Shown in pieces: positions 53,915-63,988 of a stretch of 64,000 nucleotides of DNA. Position 1 is the stretch's first letter. Each line of letters starts with the position of its first letter. This DNA is from Peltaster fructicola (Eukaryota > Ascomycota > Dothideomycetes). The notes beneath the pieces are model-generated. The model was not told the origin of the DNA and searched no databases. It saw only the letters and a program-made list of their open reading frames with translations. The position numbers and the translations under genes were made by a program. Location: NCBI GenBank assembly GCA_001592805.2, contig CP051139.1, positions 4,712,001-4,776,000 of the forward strand, in the 5' to 3' direction.

Positions 53915-53926
53915 GAGCTGCAGGCA

Positions 53927-55207
53927 TCATATCTTCGACTTCTTAGCATAGGTCTCCTTGGCCCACCACATCCACTCTTGATCTAGAGTCGCCTTGTCAC
54001 GAGCATCGCCACGACGATCCCACTCTTGCGCATTGAGACGCTCTTCCTCACACCAGATTGGCAACTGCTGCTGCAGCCACTCATTGCAGACCTCGGCCAC
54101 AGCTTGTGGTTTCTCGAACGGTACGAAATGGCCGCTCTTATCGAGCACGACTTCCTTCACCTTGTTCGCAGTCATACCGCCACTTCCACCCATACTAGAA
54201 CCGACAAGCGGCAACATACACTCGCGATTGTCGAGCCGAGATGCAGCTGTAGAGACGATCTCGCCATACACGAACAATGCAGACGGTAGGAGATATGGCA
54301 GATCCCGGAATGCTGCAATGGCCGTGGGAGCATATGCTGGCTGCTTCAGCTTTGCAATGTCCTCGTTGCTGACATCTGGGTGTGTCCTGTGGTTCACTTC
54401 GATACTCAGCAGCGGCTTTCCCGGCTCGGGATGCACAGCACGAGCATATGCTCTCGCTCCGTGGTGTTTGGTCGTTGCTAATGTGACTCCATCTGCTTTG
54501 GATGGGTGTTGCAGAGTAGGGAGATGACGGAAGCCATAATCGTGCCACCGGTGCAGCACCTCAGCATCCCAGTATCGTTGCGCTCCGATCTTGCTCGTCT
54601 CCTTGAACGCATCTTCCAGCGACGGCCAGACGTCCTTACGATACGACATGAAGTAGGTGGGAGCATAGTTCATTGCAGGGGAGTACTCTTTGCTGATAGC
54701 TGGCTCGATGAGCAACAAGCTGGCAAACAATCGCGGATGCATTGCAGCTAGGCGAGTGATCATGGTGCCGCCGGCACTGTGGCCAAATCCCACGATAGGC
54801 CGGATCATGTCTTGTCGAAAGACATTGGTCATATGCAGTAGGTCGCGAGCGTGATCATCCCAGGACAAGTCGACTCCCAGCTTGCCTTCATTCAAGGCCG
54901 CAGACGCACCATGAGTCGCCAGGTCCGCAATCCAGATGGCACGAATCCGGAACTTGCTCGATGGGCTTTCCGAAAGGGAGATCAGCTGGTTGAAGAGTGG
55001 TTCATACAGCTCTTTGAACATGCCGGCACAGTGGGCAGCGATGATCGTCACATCGCCGGCTCTTGGCTCAGGGTTGCCTTTGGGCACATACTTCTTCACT
55101 TCGAGAAGAAGCTCTTCCTCTTGTGATGTCGCTGTAGACCTGTAATAGCCACGAATGTGCTGGCATGGTAGAGTGTAGGTCTCTACGATGAACTTGTCTG
55201 GCTGCAT
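53927..55207 (-). CDS. alpha/beta hydrolase with a peroxisomal-type C-terminus
   Basis: One exon gives 426 residues. The nucleophile elbow is GFGHSAGG (Ser in GHSAG). VTIIAAHCAG near residue 55 may be the oxyanion loop, and KSGHFVPFEKP supplies the catalytic His. The long lid contains KTS and EVNHRTHPDVS. The last three residues are SKI, a recognised variant of the PTS1 signal. Related fungal proteins are annotated as toxin-biosynthesis hydrolases; from memory, the peroxisomal AKT2-type enzymes of Alternaria AK-toxin are similar in size and signal. The likely reaction is hydrolysis of a thioester or ester, perhaps of the CoA ester made by the nearby ligase. The substrate is not known. Confidence 0.87.
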   Translation of the reverse strand: MQPDKFIVETYTLPCQHIRGYYRSTATSQEEELLLEVKKYVPKGNPEPRAGDVTIIAAHCAGMFKELYEPLFNQLISLSESPSSKFRIRAIWIADLATHGASAALNEGKLGVDLSWDDHARDLLHMTNVFRQDMIRPIVGFGHSAGGTMITRLAAMHPRLFASLLLIEPAISKEYSPAMNYAPTYFMSYRKDVWPSLEDAFKETSKIGAQRYWDAEVLHRWHDYGFRHLPTLQHPSKADGVTLATTKHHGARAYARAVHPEPGKPLLSIEVNHRTHPDVSNEDIAKLKQPAYAPTAIAAFRDLPYLLPSALFVYGEIVSTAASRLDNRECMLPLVGSSMGGSGGMTANKVKEVVLDKSGHFVPFEKPQAVAEVCNEWLQQQLPIWCEEERLNAQEWDRRGDARDKATLDQEWMWWAKETYAKKSKI

Positions 55208-55801
55208 GGTGCTGCGGACTCAATATCGATCTATGATTACCTACCTTGAGCACCGCCATTGCTATTATAGCAATGATATCTTGTTGAACAGACTTTACCT
55301 ATTTGTGCAATTGCACATGGTCATCCAAGTCACCATCATGGGTCCCACTCAAACTACGCCTAAGGAATAGTTGAAAAGTATATCGCGCAGGTTCATCGAA
55401 GCATTGATGCTGATCCGTGCGAGATCGAGAAACAGCCAGACGTGGACATCCAGGCCGAGCGATTGTGCTGGCAGTGTCCGGGTGGCATGTGATGATCGTC
55501 TCTCGTGATCGCAAGTACATGAAGCTCGTCCGACCTCTGGTCCAACTCAAGCTCCTAGTTGACTAAGGTCTCTGCGCCGATAGGGAATAATGATGTGGGC
55601 TCCCTCGCTCGACACGTTGCCAAAATATCTTTCCTGTCATCATGTTGTGATGCCGGACATGCGACAGAGTCTGAATGTGAGTTGTATACCGGTGTTGGGG
55701 ATAGGTGGAGTGGTTTTAGCAAGTGATATTCGTTACATCTGCGCATGAAGATTGTCTTTGCTTCGAGACCCTTCTTCTTGTCATACGCAACTCCATCAAG
55801 C
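55208..55801. promoter_or_regulatory. divergent promoter of the alpha/beta hydrolase and the hydroxyacyl-CoA dehydrogenase
   Basis: The two starts are 594 bp apart and point away from each other. No CGG-N4-CGG repeat like that of the neighbouring regulator promoter was seen. No other element was recognised. Confidence 0.5.
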
Positions 55802-56743
55802 ATGTCGACAGCACGAGACAAGATCGCCATCATCGGCTCAGGCACGATAGGTCTCTCATTCGCTGCTCTACATCTCAGACAGAACCCAGCTGCAGAAGTG
55901 GTCATCTTTGATACTAGACACGATCTAGATGTATACTCGAAGAGGAATCTTCCAGGCTATCTGCTTGACGCCGATGCCACCGAATGTATGCAACGATTGT
56001 CCATCGCTAGCACATTAGAGGAAGCCGTCAAGAATGCAGATATCGTACAAGAACAAGGACCGGAAGATCCTGACTTCAAGGTCACAATCTGGTCACAGAT
56101 CGAGCAACACGCGCCTGAGACGGCGCTGCTCTGGTCAAGCACATCCGGCATACCAGCGAGTATGCAATCACGAGAGATGCAAGACAAGACACGCCTACTC
56201 GTAGTACATCCTTTCAATCCACCTCACATCATGCCACTCCTCGAGGTGGTGCCCTCGCCACTGTCCTCAGGTGACATAGTGACAAGGACAGTAGCGTATT
56301 GGAAAAAACTAGGTCGAGCACCTGTCGTGCTCCGTCAAGAATGTAAAGGCTTTGTTGCGAATCGCCTTGCCTTTGCACTACTCCGAGAAGCATGTAGTCT
56401 CGTTACGCAAGGCGTAGTGAGTGTCGAGGAGCTGGACGAGATTGTGCAGACGTCTATGGGCCCGAGATGGGCTATCGCCGGTCCGTTCAAATCGTATCAT
56501 GCTGGTGGAGGTGAGGGCGGACTGAAGTCATTCATGGCGAAGCTCGGCGGGACTATTCAGGAGGTTTGGAAGACATCGGAGGAGGACATACGCAGTGGTG
56601 ATATCAAGATTGGGTCGAGCTGGCAGGATCTTGTGTGTATGCAGGCTGACGAAGCTTATGGTGAAATCGACATCGCTGAAAGAGATGACAAGACGAGGAG
56701 AGTGTTGGCAGCTGTGCAGGGTGAGTCCTCGAATGGCTATTGA
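55802..56743 (+). CDS. 3-hydroxyacyl-CoA dehydrogenase family protein (carnitine/gulonate dehydrogenase-like)
   Basis: The enzyme oxidises a 3-hydroxy acid or acyl-CoA with NAD. Single-exon, 313 residues from the ATG at 55802 (MSTARDKIAIIGSGTIG). An upstream in-frame ATG at 55745 is less likely. The NAD fold begins AIIGSGTIGLSFA, with the acidic VVIFD after the second strand. The catalytic HPFNPPHIMPLLEVVP and the ECKGFVANRLAFALLREA segment are the family signatures. The C-terminal part with MGPRWAIAGPFKSYHAGGG matches the short single-domain members (carnitine 3-dehydrogenase, L-gulonate 3-dehydrogenase, lambda-crystallin) rather than the beta-oxidation fusion enzymes. It does not end in a PTS1. 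It may act on the acid released or activated by its neighbours. Confidence 0.9.
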   Translation: MSTARDKIAIIGSGTIGLSFAALHLRQNPAAEVVIFDTRHDLDVYSKRNLPGYLLDADATECMQRLSIASTLEEAVKNADIVQEQGPEDPDFKVTIWSQIEQHAPETALLWSSTSGIPASMQSREMQDKTRLLVVHPFNPPHIMPLLEVVPSPLSSGDIVTRTVAYWKKLGRAPVVLRQECKGFVANRLAFALLREACSLVTQGVVSVEELDEIVQTSMGPRWAIAGPFKSYHAGGGEGGLKSFMAKLGGTIQEVWKTSEEDIRSGDIKIGSSWQDLVCMQADEAYGEIDIAERDDKTRRVLAAVQGESSNGY

Positions 56744-57070
56744 GCAGTCTTGGAAGCAGTAGATGGTCATGATGATGCTGCTGCTGCTACTGCAGTCTTG
56801 TCCAGTCCAGAGCTGTCTTATCCTGATTGTGTCACGCATATCTTTGTCATGCATTTCTCTGCATGAGCTGTGATATGTCGAGTCTTACCACATCGGTTGT
56901 CCACATCGATGCTGATGATCGTCGAAGATCATCGTTCAGCTTTGAGGATCACGGTGCTGTGGCTATGCTGACACCGGCGCGCCAGACGTCAGCCTCGCTT
57001 TCAGCTGGGTGAGCCACTTCCATCGAGCGACTTGAGTCTTACCGTATGATGTTATGCAATACTGCTCAAA
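56744..57070. other. intergenic
   Basis: This is 327 bp between two plus-strand genes. It contains a short GCT/GAT-rich run near 56770. No gene is recognised. Confidence 0.5.
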
Positions 57071-59386
57071 ATGTCTGGTGTGACGATGAGGACGCAAAGA
57101 GAAGGCGTCCAAGACGACCTGAATGTTGACACAGACATCCCTGACGAGGCCGTGCTTGGCATAGCAATCAGTCGTCAACAGACTCGATTGACCTCTCCTC
57201 ATACACCTGCAATTGAGAAGGAGGAAGCGTTGCGCAAGCAAGGAGGCTTCTTCAGCGATATTGCCAGCAGACCGATACCAGAAGCGAGTGCATCAAGAGA
57301 AGTTATCGCGCACAATGCCGATGTCACGCATGATACTTTCACGCAGCCACATTCACTTGGCATCAAGCAGGCCAAGCCAGAACAACCATCGCCAAGTGGT
57401 ACGCGGTCGGAAGCGAGCAGATCGTTCTTACGCACTGCATTGACTACACGCAGAAGAGCGTCATCTGGCCCGGACATCACTCTTGACAGCTTGCAAAAGG
57501 CGATACTCTCCATCCCAAAGAAGCTCTCCCTGGTCAGCTCACAAAGTGATGAACATCAAGTTTCTGAATCGGTCGCAGAGCGAGATCGCTCGAGACCGCT
57601 GAACAATGAAGCGATCACATTGAAGACGCCTTCACTCCGACGAACCGTCTCAGATGAGTCTCTGACGTTGAACAGAGCCTTCTCGCAGGTCTCTTCGCTC
57701 GGCGACGACTCTAGATTCAATGGAGTGCATGCACAGGTCAACAGCCGCTTCAAGGCTATCAAGGACTCTTGGCAAGAGACAAGTATCAAGCTGCCTTCCA
57801 TACCTTCAATCGCTTCAATCAAGTCCGAGTTCTTTGGCTATCCTCAATCACAGGAGAAACCTGTCAACCCACCACCAAAGCATCATATCAGACCTGCAGA
57901 CCCGATCACGAGGAGTCCATATCACACGCTACATGATGCTGCTGTAGATGTGAGCGAGGGCTCAACCAGTCCACATCTGAGCACTGCATTGGCTCAGCTG
58001 GAAGGCGATGTCGTGATCCTCGGAGGCTACCGTGGCTCGATACTACGTTCCTCGACACCGCCGTACAAGCAGCTCTGGGTCCCGATCAAGGTGGGCCTGA
58101 ATCTACGCAAAGTCGATCTCGAAGTTGGCTTGAAGGCTGAGGATGATCTGAGGCCGGCAGACGATATCATTCCTGGCGGTATGCTGACGCACATTGGGCC
58201 AGTCGACATCTCTCGACGCTTGTTTAAGCGTATGCGTGGCTCTGACGCTTGTCAGCAGGGAAGGATGAGAGTCATCGACTATGGCTATGACTGGAGGCTC
58301 GATCCGAGCTTTCTGAGTCGTCAGCTATGCGCATTCCTCGAGAAGCTTCCTTGCAATCAGGCCAGTACGCCAGCAGATCGACGAGGTGCCATCGCCATCG
58401 CACATTCACTTGGCGGTCTAATTACGAGACATGCTGTGAACCACAGACCAGAGCTGTTCAGGGGTGTTGTATACGCTGGCGTGCCAACACGATGTGTCAA
58501 TATACTTGGCCCATTGAGGAACGGCGACGATGTGCTTCTCAGTAGTCGAGTACTCACAGCTCAGGTCAACTTCACAATCAGGACGAGCTTCGCTCTATTG
58601 CCGCTGGATGGTCGCTGTTTCATCGACAAGCAGACAAACGAGGAGTATCCTGTCGATTTCTTCGATCCGAAGACGTGGTTGAAGCATCGACTGACGCCGT
58701 GTATCGCGAGACCATTGGTTGCTTTGAAGCAGTCCAATGGCATCATATCAACCGTCACCAAAGCACTGCCATCACTACCTGCTGCTGCTCGGAGGATAAG
58801 CATCAGTCGTCCAAAGACAGATACTGCTGTCGGAGGAGTTACGGAACCCGATACTATGAGTTCTTCACAAGCCTACCGCCAGCCAGTCAACGCAAGTGCT
58901 GATCAGCTCGTTGAACCAACAGTCTCAACAGCAGTGACGATACCCTTTGACGAAGCCTACGCATATCTGGACCGAATGCTGGCCAACGTCAAACGATTCA
59001 AGCAGGAGCTGGACTTTCGAGCTGATCATGCGGACGCCAATCGTTATCCTCCTGTTGCTGTCATCTACGGTAAGAACACGCCGACAGTGGTGGGTGCTAG
59101 GGTGAACGGCTTGGACGGCATTTGTCGTGCAGATGCGTATGACGATCTTGCCTTTGGGAGTGGTGATGGAGTCGTTCTGGCTAGAGCTGCTATGCTACCG
59201 GATGGTTATACAGCGGTTAGAGGAGGCGTCATCTCGAGTGAACGAGGGCATGTCTCTCTGCTTGGCGATCTTGAGGCAGTGGGTCGAGCACTCATCGCCG
59301 TGAACAAAGCAAAGGACGATGGAGTTGGTTATGCTGCTGCTGCTGCTGCTGCCGCTGCTGCTGCTGCTGCTGCTGTAGAGGTATGA
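57071..59386 (+). CDS. alpha/beta hydrolase (lipase/LCAT-like) with long disordered N-terminus and polyalanine tail
   Basis: One exon gives 771 residues. About 280 residues of Ser/Arg/Gln-rich sequence come first. The hydrolase domain begins around residue 310 with VVILGGYRGSILRS. YGYDWRLDPSFLSRQL follows, then the nucleophile elbow IAHSLGGLITRH (Ser in HSLGG). GVVYAGVPTR and PVAVIYGKNTPTVVG come later. This order resembles lecithin:cholesterol acyltransferase or phospholipid:diacylglycerol acyltransferase-like lipases. The likely Asp and His lie in GSGDGVV and RGHVSLLGD. A run of 16 Ala close to the end (AAAA and so on, before VEV) comes from a GCT/GCC tract at about 59332-59377. The substrate is unknown. 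Confidence 0.75.
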   Translation: MSGVTMRTQREGVQDDLNVDTDIPDEAVLGIAISRQQTRLTSPHTPAIEKEEALRKQGGFFSDIASRPIPEASASREVIAHNADVTHDTFTQPHSLGIKQAKPEQPSPSGTRSEASRSFLRTALTTRRRASSGPDITLDSLQKAILSIPKKLSLVSSQSDEHQVSESVAERDRSRPLNNEAITLKTPSLRRTVSDESLTLNRAFSQVSSLGDDSRFNGVHAQVNSRFKAIKDSWQETSIKLPSIPSIASIKSEFFGYPQSQEKPVNPPPKHHIRPADPITRSPYHTLHDAAVDVSEGSTSPHLSTALAQLEGDVVILGGYRGSILRSSTPPYKQLWVPIKVGLNLRKVDLEVGLKAEDDLRPADDIIPGGMLTHIGPVDISRRLFKRMRGSDACQQGRMRVIDYGYDWRLDPSFLSRQLCAFLEKLPCNQASTPADRRGAIAIAHSLGGLITRHAVNHRPELFRGVVYAGVPTRCVNILGPLRNGDDVLLSSRVLTAQVNFTIRTSFALLPLDGRCFIDKQTNEEYPVDFFDPKTWLKHRLTPCIARPLVALKQSNGIISTVTKALPSLPAAARRISISRPKTDTAVGGVTEPDTMSSSQAYRQPVNASADQLVEPTVSTAVTIPFDEAYAYLDRMLANVKRFKQELDFRADHADANRYPPVAVIYGKNTPTVVGARVNGLDGICRADAYDDLAFGSGDGVVLARAAMLPDGYTAVRGGVISSERGHVSLLGDLEAVGRALIAVNKAKDDGVGYAAAAAAAAAAAAAAVEV
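59332..59377 (+). repeat. GCT/GCC trinucleotide tract encoding polyalanine
   Basis: The tract has about 15 Ala codons, nearly all GCT with one GCC. It lies just before the stop of the lipase-like gene. It is a microsatellite-like run, likely to vary in length between strains. Confidence 0.85.
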
Positions 59387-59496
59387 GTCGTAAGACGTAT
59401 CGCATGTGAAAGAACGAGCTTTTAGAACTATAAACCTACAGCTCAACGAGACATGAATCGTACATAGTAGTTATACATCCCCTTGTCCCAACTATG

Positions 59497-59550
59497 CGTC
59501 TATATGCTCCTCTATGCTGTCCTGATGCCCGTCTATATGCTCCTCTATGC
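59497..59550. repeat. two 21-bp direct repeats between convergent genes
   Basis: The 21-base sequence starting CGTCTATATGCTCC and ending TATGC occurs at 59497-59517 and again at 59530-59550, a period of 33 bp. It lies in the overlapping 3' regions of the lipase-like gene and the alcohol oxidase. Confidence 0.8.
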
Positions 59551-59562
59551 GACCTGGTGCAT

Positions 59563-61854
59563 CTATAGTTTCGATCGGCTTATCGTAGCGTAAGAGCCTG
59601 GCATCAAATCGTTGGCAATGCCCTGCGAGATGCCTCTGCAGATAGCCATGCAAGTGATCATCGGGTTGACGCCACTAGCCGATGGGAACACACTGGTATC
59701 GCAGATGTATAGTCCCTTGTGGCCCCAGACCTGTCCGGAAGGATCGACGACACTGTTCGAAGGCGCCGTACCCATTCTGCTGCTACCCATCTGATGAGCA
59801 GATGCGAAGCTAGAATCTGGAGCCGGAAAGCCGTGCGCTCGCAGCTTGTCAATCCACGCAGCGAACAATGGGTCGTCAATGGATGAGTCTGCTGTGTTGA
59901 CTGACTGTGGTCGCACGAATGGCTCGATGCCTGGAATTGCGACGTGAACTTCGCGGCAGCCCTGAACGTAGTTGATTTGCGCTAGTCTGACCACACCTTC
60001 CAGGATGTGCTTCTGGTCATATGCGCTTGGCGTGTAGGCGATCCGGGTCTTGTTATCCTTATCGACATAGACTCTGCCGCCGTAACGGTCGCGGGTAAGG
60101 GCGATGTAGCCAGTCATCTTCTTCATCTTAGCAGCGTGCTCCTTGAACTGAAGCCCACCAGTCCAGGGAAAGAATGGCAGGAAGAAGCCTGGCAGCATGC
60201 ATGTGCCCTCGAGCTTTGGTCCATAGCCTTCGCCGTCCATGTTGTCGAACTCGCTGACGACAGTTGTGAGGATGGGTCCCTCCCACGGTCGCACATCCTC
60301 GTCCCATACGCCGGCAACCATGGAAACAGGGTGAAGATGAAGATGACGGCCAACGTGCTGGTTTGTGACTCCCGATCGTAGCAGAAGCGGTGGTGTACCA
60401 ACAGAGCTTGCGGAGGAGATCACACGCTTGGCCTTGATGATGACAGGTCGTCCTCTTCTGCCTGGTCCATGGACGGTTCCATCCGTGCTTCGAGATGTCC
60501 AGTGTCCTTGTACGCCAGTAGCGTTTTTGTTCTTGTCGAAGACGATCTTCTCACAGTTGAAGCCTTCAAGGAATGTTGCGCCAGCCTTTGCAGCATCTGG
60601 CAGCCAGCTCTCCGTGGGTCCCTTCTTGCCACAGCTACCACAGCCCAGTGTGCAGTAACCACAGTTGTGAGCCTCTCCGCCTGTGTTCTGTGGTGCAACC
60701 TTGACAGCCCAGCCTAGCTTGCGTCCTCCTTCGAGCAGGACTCTATTGGTCTGGTTGTGTGGGATGTCCGACTTGCCAACGCCCATCCTGTCGCAAACGT
60801 AGTCCAGATCTTTCTGCCATTGTGCGCTGGTGAAGTGCTTCAAGCCGAACTTCTCTGACCATTCCTTTCGCACTGGGCCCAGAGTCTGCAGAGCAGCGCT
60901 CCAGTTGATTGTGCCTCCTCCTCCCCAAGCTGATCCTGCAACAACGGCGATCGAGGCATCGTCGCTCTGGTATACACCTCCGTTTTCGAACATGTGCAGG
61001 GAAGCTTCCAGCTCGGAAAGCGGCAGTTGTTGAGGGTCGAAGTAGTATGATTTGTCAACCACCATGACCTTCAGTCCGGCCTGTGCGAGTGTGTGCGCAG
61101 CCACTGCTCCACCACAACCACTTCCGACAATGACAACATCTGTTTCTAGGACCTCTGGGTTGCTCGCCGAGCCAGGAGGAATCTGAATGAATTCGAACGG
61201 GAAGCCACTCTGAGCTGGAGCACCATGTCCTGGCACACGAGGATAACCAAGGACGTGACCGAGTGTTGGAGACGTTCGCACCCAGTAGAGCTTGCCTAGC
61301 GTTGTGAGAGACCTTGCGAGCTTTCGAAAGGTGGGTAGGCGTGAGTTGGACCAGGTCTGGAGGATCTTCTCGCGATCAGCAACAGGAAGGCTTGGTATAG
61401 GCGTGGCATAGCCTGTCAGTGCTAGAGCACCAACACGAGTACTGCTACTGGTCAGTCAAACCGACAAAACACGTCAACAGTCCACCCACGTCAATGCCCG
61501 CAGCACGAATGCTAGCTGTGCCGTCGATGCAGAGTCCAACTGCTCTCCAATGAGTCGTAGCACGGCATCCTTGAATTCTGGCTGTGATGTTGCACTTTCT
61601 GTGAGATATCTCGTGAGGAGATCACTTTTGGCATCGAGATCGCATCTCCTGGCAATCTGCTGTCGTACTTCCTCGTATTTCTGCTCGGTGACAGGATGCT
61701 GAATGAGGTAGTTGCCTTTACCAGGGACAAACGATGGGATGACCGTGTCGAGTATCGCGCCGAGGACAGCCCACTGACTATCATCCAGAGGCAGCTCTTT
61801 TGGCAATGGAGGCAGTGGGATGCCGGCGCCCTGGGCGACGATAGACGTGGTCAT
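59563..61854 (-). CDS. long-chain alcohol oxidase (GMC oxidoreductase), peroxisomal
   Basis: The enzyme oxidises long-chain alcohols to aldehydes with FAD and oxygen. Two exons (61490-61854, 59563-61447; 42-nt GTGGGT intron) give 749 residues, near the usual 700-750. The N-terminal 150 residues are the helical region seen in fatty alcohol oxidases. The FAD fold starts VVIVGSGCGGAVAAHTL (near 230), followed by the Gly-rich AGSAWGGGGTINWSAAL. CGYCTLGCGSCGKKGP is a conserved Cys-rich stretch, and SSRMGTAPSNSVVDPSGQVWG the GMC end block. The last residues are SKL, a canonical PTS1, so peroxisomal import is likely. It faces the lipase-like gene, with stops 177 bp apart. Confidence 0.95.
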
Positions 61855-63136
61855 TGTCGATGAAATCGTGCGGTGAAAATGATGTCCACGTCTTCCTATA
61901 AGAAGATCGGATCCAGGCAACAGGATGAACCCATAGTGGTGGCCCTTTCGCTGGTCTAGTTTAGAGGATATGGTAGTTCATCGTACACATGTTTCCGAGG
62001 TCTGTATGCGGCTGAAGTCTAAAGGGCTGTAATCATATACCGAGTAGTTGCTTGTCCGACTTCTGCCGCTGTCAGGCATGCCTTAGGCAGAGGTAGTGGT
62101 GCTGTGTCCACGTGAGCCGAACCCTGAACGAGACACTCTCATCCTCTAGCTCTAGTGGGTCAGTTCTAAGCAAGCAAGGGTGGATAGTAGCGTTGGGTGG
62201 TGTGTCATGGTTGAAAGCCAAATCTGTTGATATCTCATGATGGGCAACTGGACAGCTCAGTGTATGATGGTGGTCAGCGAATGGAGGACGTCAACTTTGG
62301 CGGAAGAAAGACGATGGCCAGGTGTAGCGATCCTACTGATGAGCCTGTCGTCATGCACAACGTCTTGAGCTCTGCTCGAATCTGTACTCGATCCCAGCAG
62401 CCGTTGACACAGCCAATCACAGAGAGATGTCTTATCACACGAGTATACCTGCCGAAATTGGTCCAGATCCACATGCTACTTTTTCTCCCAGGCTAGATAG
62501 TAAATGAGAGGCCAAGACGACAGAATGATTGATCAAGCAGTGAAGTGTATGTGTATGCAGTAGCTGAACATGTTGTAAGTGCTGCTGTCTGGTAGCCTCA
62601 AGCATGACCGTTGTTGTCGTTGCGGAGTAGGGATCAAGATCACCACAGTAGTGGGTGGTGTGTTGGGTGGTATTACGATGGCGCTCCACTGTCTGGAACG
62701 ATCCCTCGTTGTGCAAGAAGAAGCAGCGGCGGCGACGACAAGAAGCAACCTCTCAAGCGTAGCCATCCCACTACTACCACTACTACATAGCGCGGATTAG
62801 CAAAGAAGAATTGCGAGCAGATCTTACGGTCTACACTCTTCCTCTACTTCCACTCTTCAGCATTTACTCTTGTCGTGTCCAGCCTCGAATACCGCGAAAC
62901 CATTTAACGATACCTATAATTCCTGCGCAGGTCGCAACATTTCCGAAGGGATCTCTTATCTCTGACGATCCGCCATTCTTCACCAGATCGGGAACGCCTG
63001 CGATCACCACTCACAGCCTTTCCCTCTCGAGTGCGCATAATTGGCATTGGTTCTGACCGCCTGAAGACACTCCTACCCTCCTGTCGTCGCACATGTCGAC
63101 AGTCGCATCCTCTCACTGCGCGCCCGATATCCCAAG
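61855..63136. other. intergenic between divergent genes
   Basis: This is a 1.28-kb gap between the alcohol oxidase start and the FYVE protein start. Only short frames and a GT/TG-rich patch near 62640-62680 are seen. No gene is recognised; promoters for both genes are expected here. Confidence 0.55.
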
Positions 63137-63988
63137 ATGATGGTTGCAACGGCTCCGGTCCTGACGATGGACAGAAGACTTTCGCCGACGGATACATACG
63201 GCAATGCAATGCCTCAGACGCCGCCTTCCGCGAACATTTCACCTACTAGTCTTCATTCTCACCTGCATGTACGACAATTGAGACCACAGAAGCAGCCACT
63301 GTACACACCGGCATGTTTGCGACCAACAGAGCCTCTCTCGCGACCGAAAGATATTCCTGGCGGCCCAAGAGCACCAGATACACCACCACAGAGCAAAGAG
63401 AGCAGTTTCGATAGTGCGAGGAGCACTAAGGGCGTGCTGGCAGGAGATGCGAATTGGGCAGCGTCACCTACCTCTATGGACGCGAGCACGCGACCACTGG
63501 ACTTTGATCCCTTCAGCGATGAGTTGGAAGCAGACGCTGTGATCGGTACACCGACCAGCGCACATTGGAAGGTAATGTTGCAGATGCTGTGTTGTGATAT
63601 GACGCTGACTTTGGTCACCCAGCCCGACTCCTCCTCTTCTAGCTGCACAGTCTGTCGGACACCTTTCACCTGGTACTTCCGACGACACCACTGTCGACGC
63701 TGTGGCGATCTCGTGTGCGCATCACATCTCCTCCGCAGCGTCCCTCTTGACTCAAACGCCCGCCTGCACAGCCAAGGCATACCCAGCAAAGCATGTGATT
63801 CTTGCTATGCAGAGTGGCGCAAACTCAAGGCTCTTCGACACTCCCGAGCCAACAGTCTCGCTCAGTCTGTCGACAGCTCGCAGACGCTGCAGTCACCGCT
63901 GGCTATCCCTGGGCAGGCGAAGCATCTTCAGGTCCAGCATGTCGGCAGCATGGCTCGATCAGAAGGTATGCAGTGGAGTACGTTTTGA
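63137..63988 (+). CDS. FYVE zinc-finger protein
   Basis: Two exons (63137-63571, 63623-63988) with a 51-nt GTAATG intron give 266 residues. The first 145 are Pro/Ser-rich. The FYVE domain spans about 147-215: CTVCRTPFTWYFRRHHCRRC with the R(R/K)HHCR PI3P-binding patch, then DLVCASHLLRSVPLD, and CDSCYAEWR with the last zinc ligands. This type binds phosphatidylinositol 3-phosphate on endosomes. The end GMQWSTF resembles the WNWSTF ending of related fungal FYVE proteins, so the gene is taken as complete. A possible GTATGC donor at 63966 would extend it beyond the window. The intron length is a multiple of three, so unspliced reading stays open. Confidence 0.88.
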   Translation: MMVATAPVLTMDRRLSPTDTYGNAMPQTPPSANISPTSLHSHLHVRQLRPQKQPLYTPACLRPTEPLSRPKDIPGGPRAPDTPPQSKESSFDSARSTKGVLAGDANWAASPTSMDASTRPLDFDPFSDELEADAVIGTPTSAHWKVMLQMLCCDMTLTLVTQPDSSSSSCTVCRTPFTWYFRRHHCRRCGDLVCASHLLRSVPLDSNARLHSQGIPSKACDSCYAEWRKLKALRHSRANSLAQSVDSSQTLQSPLAIPGQAKHLQVQHVGSMARSEGMQWSTF

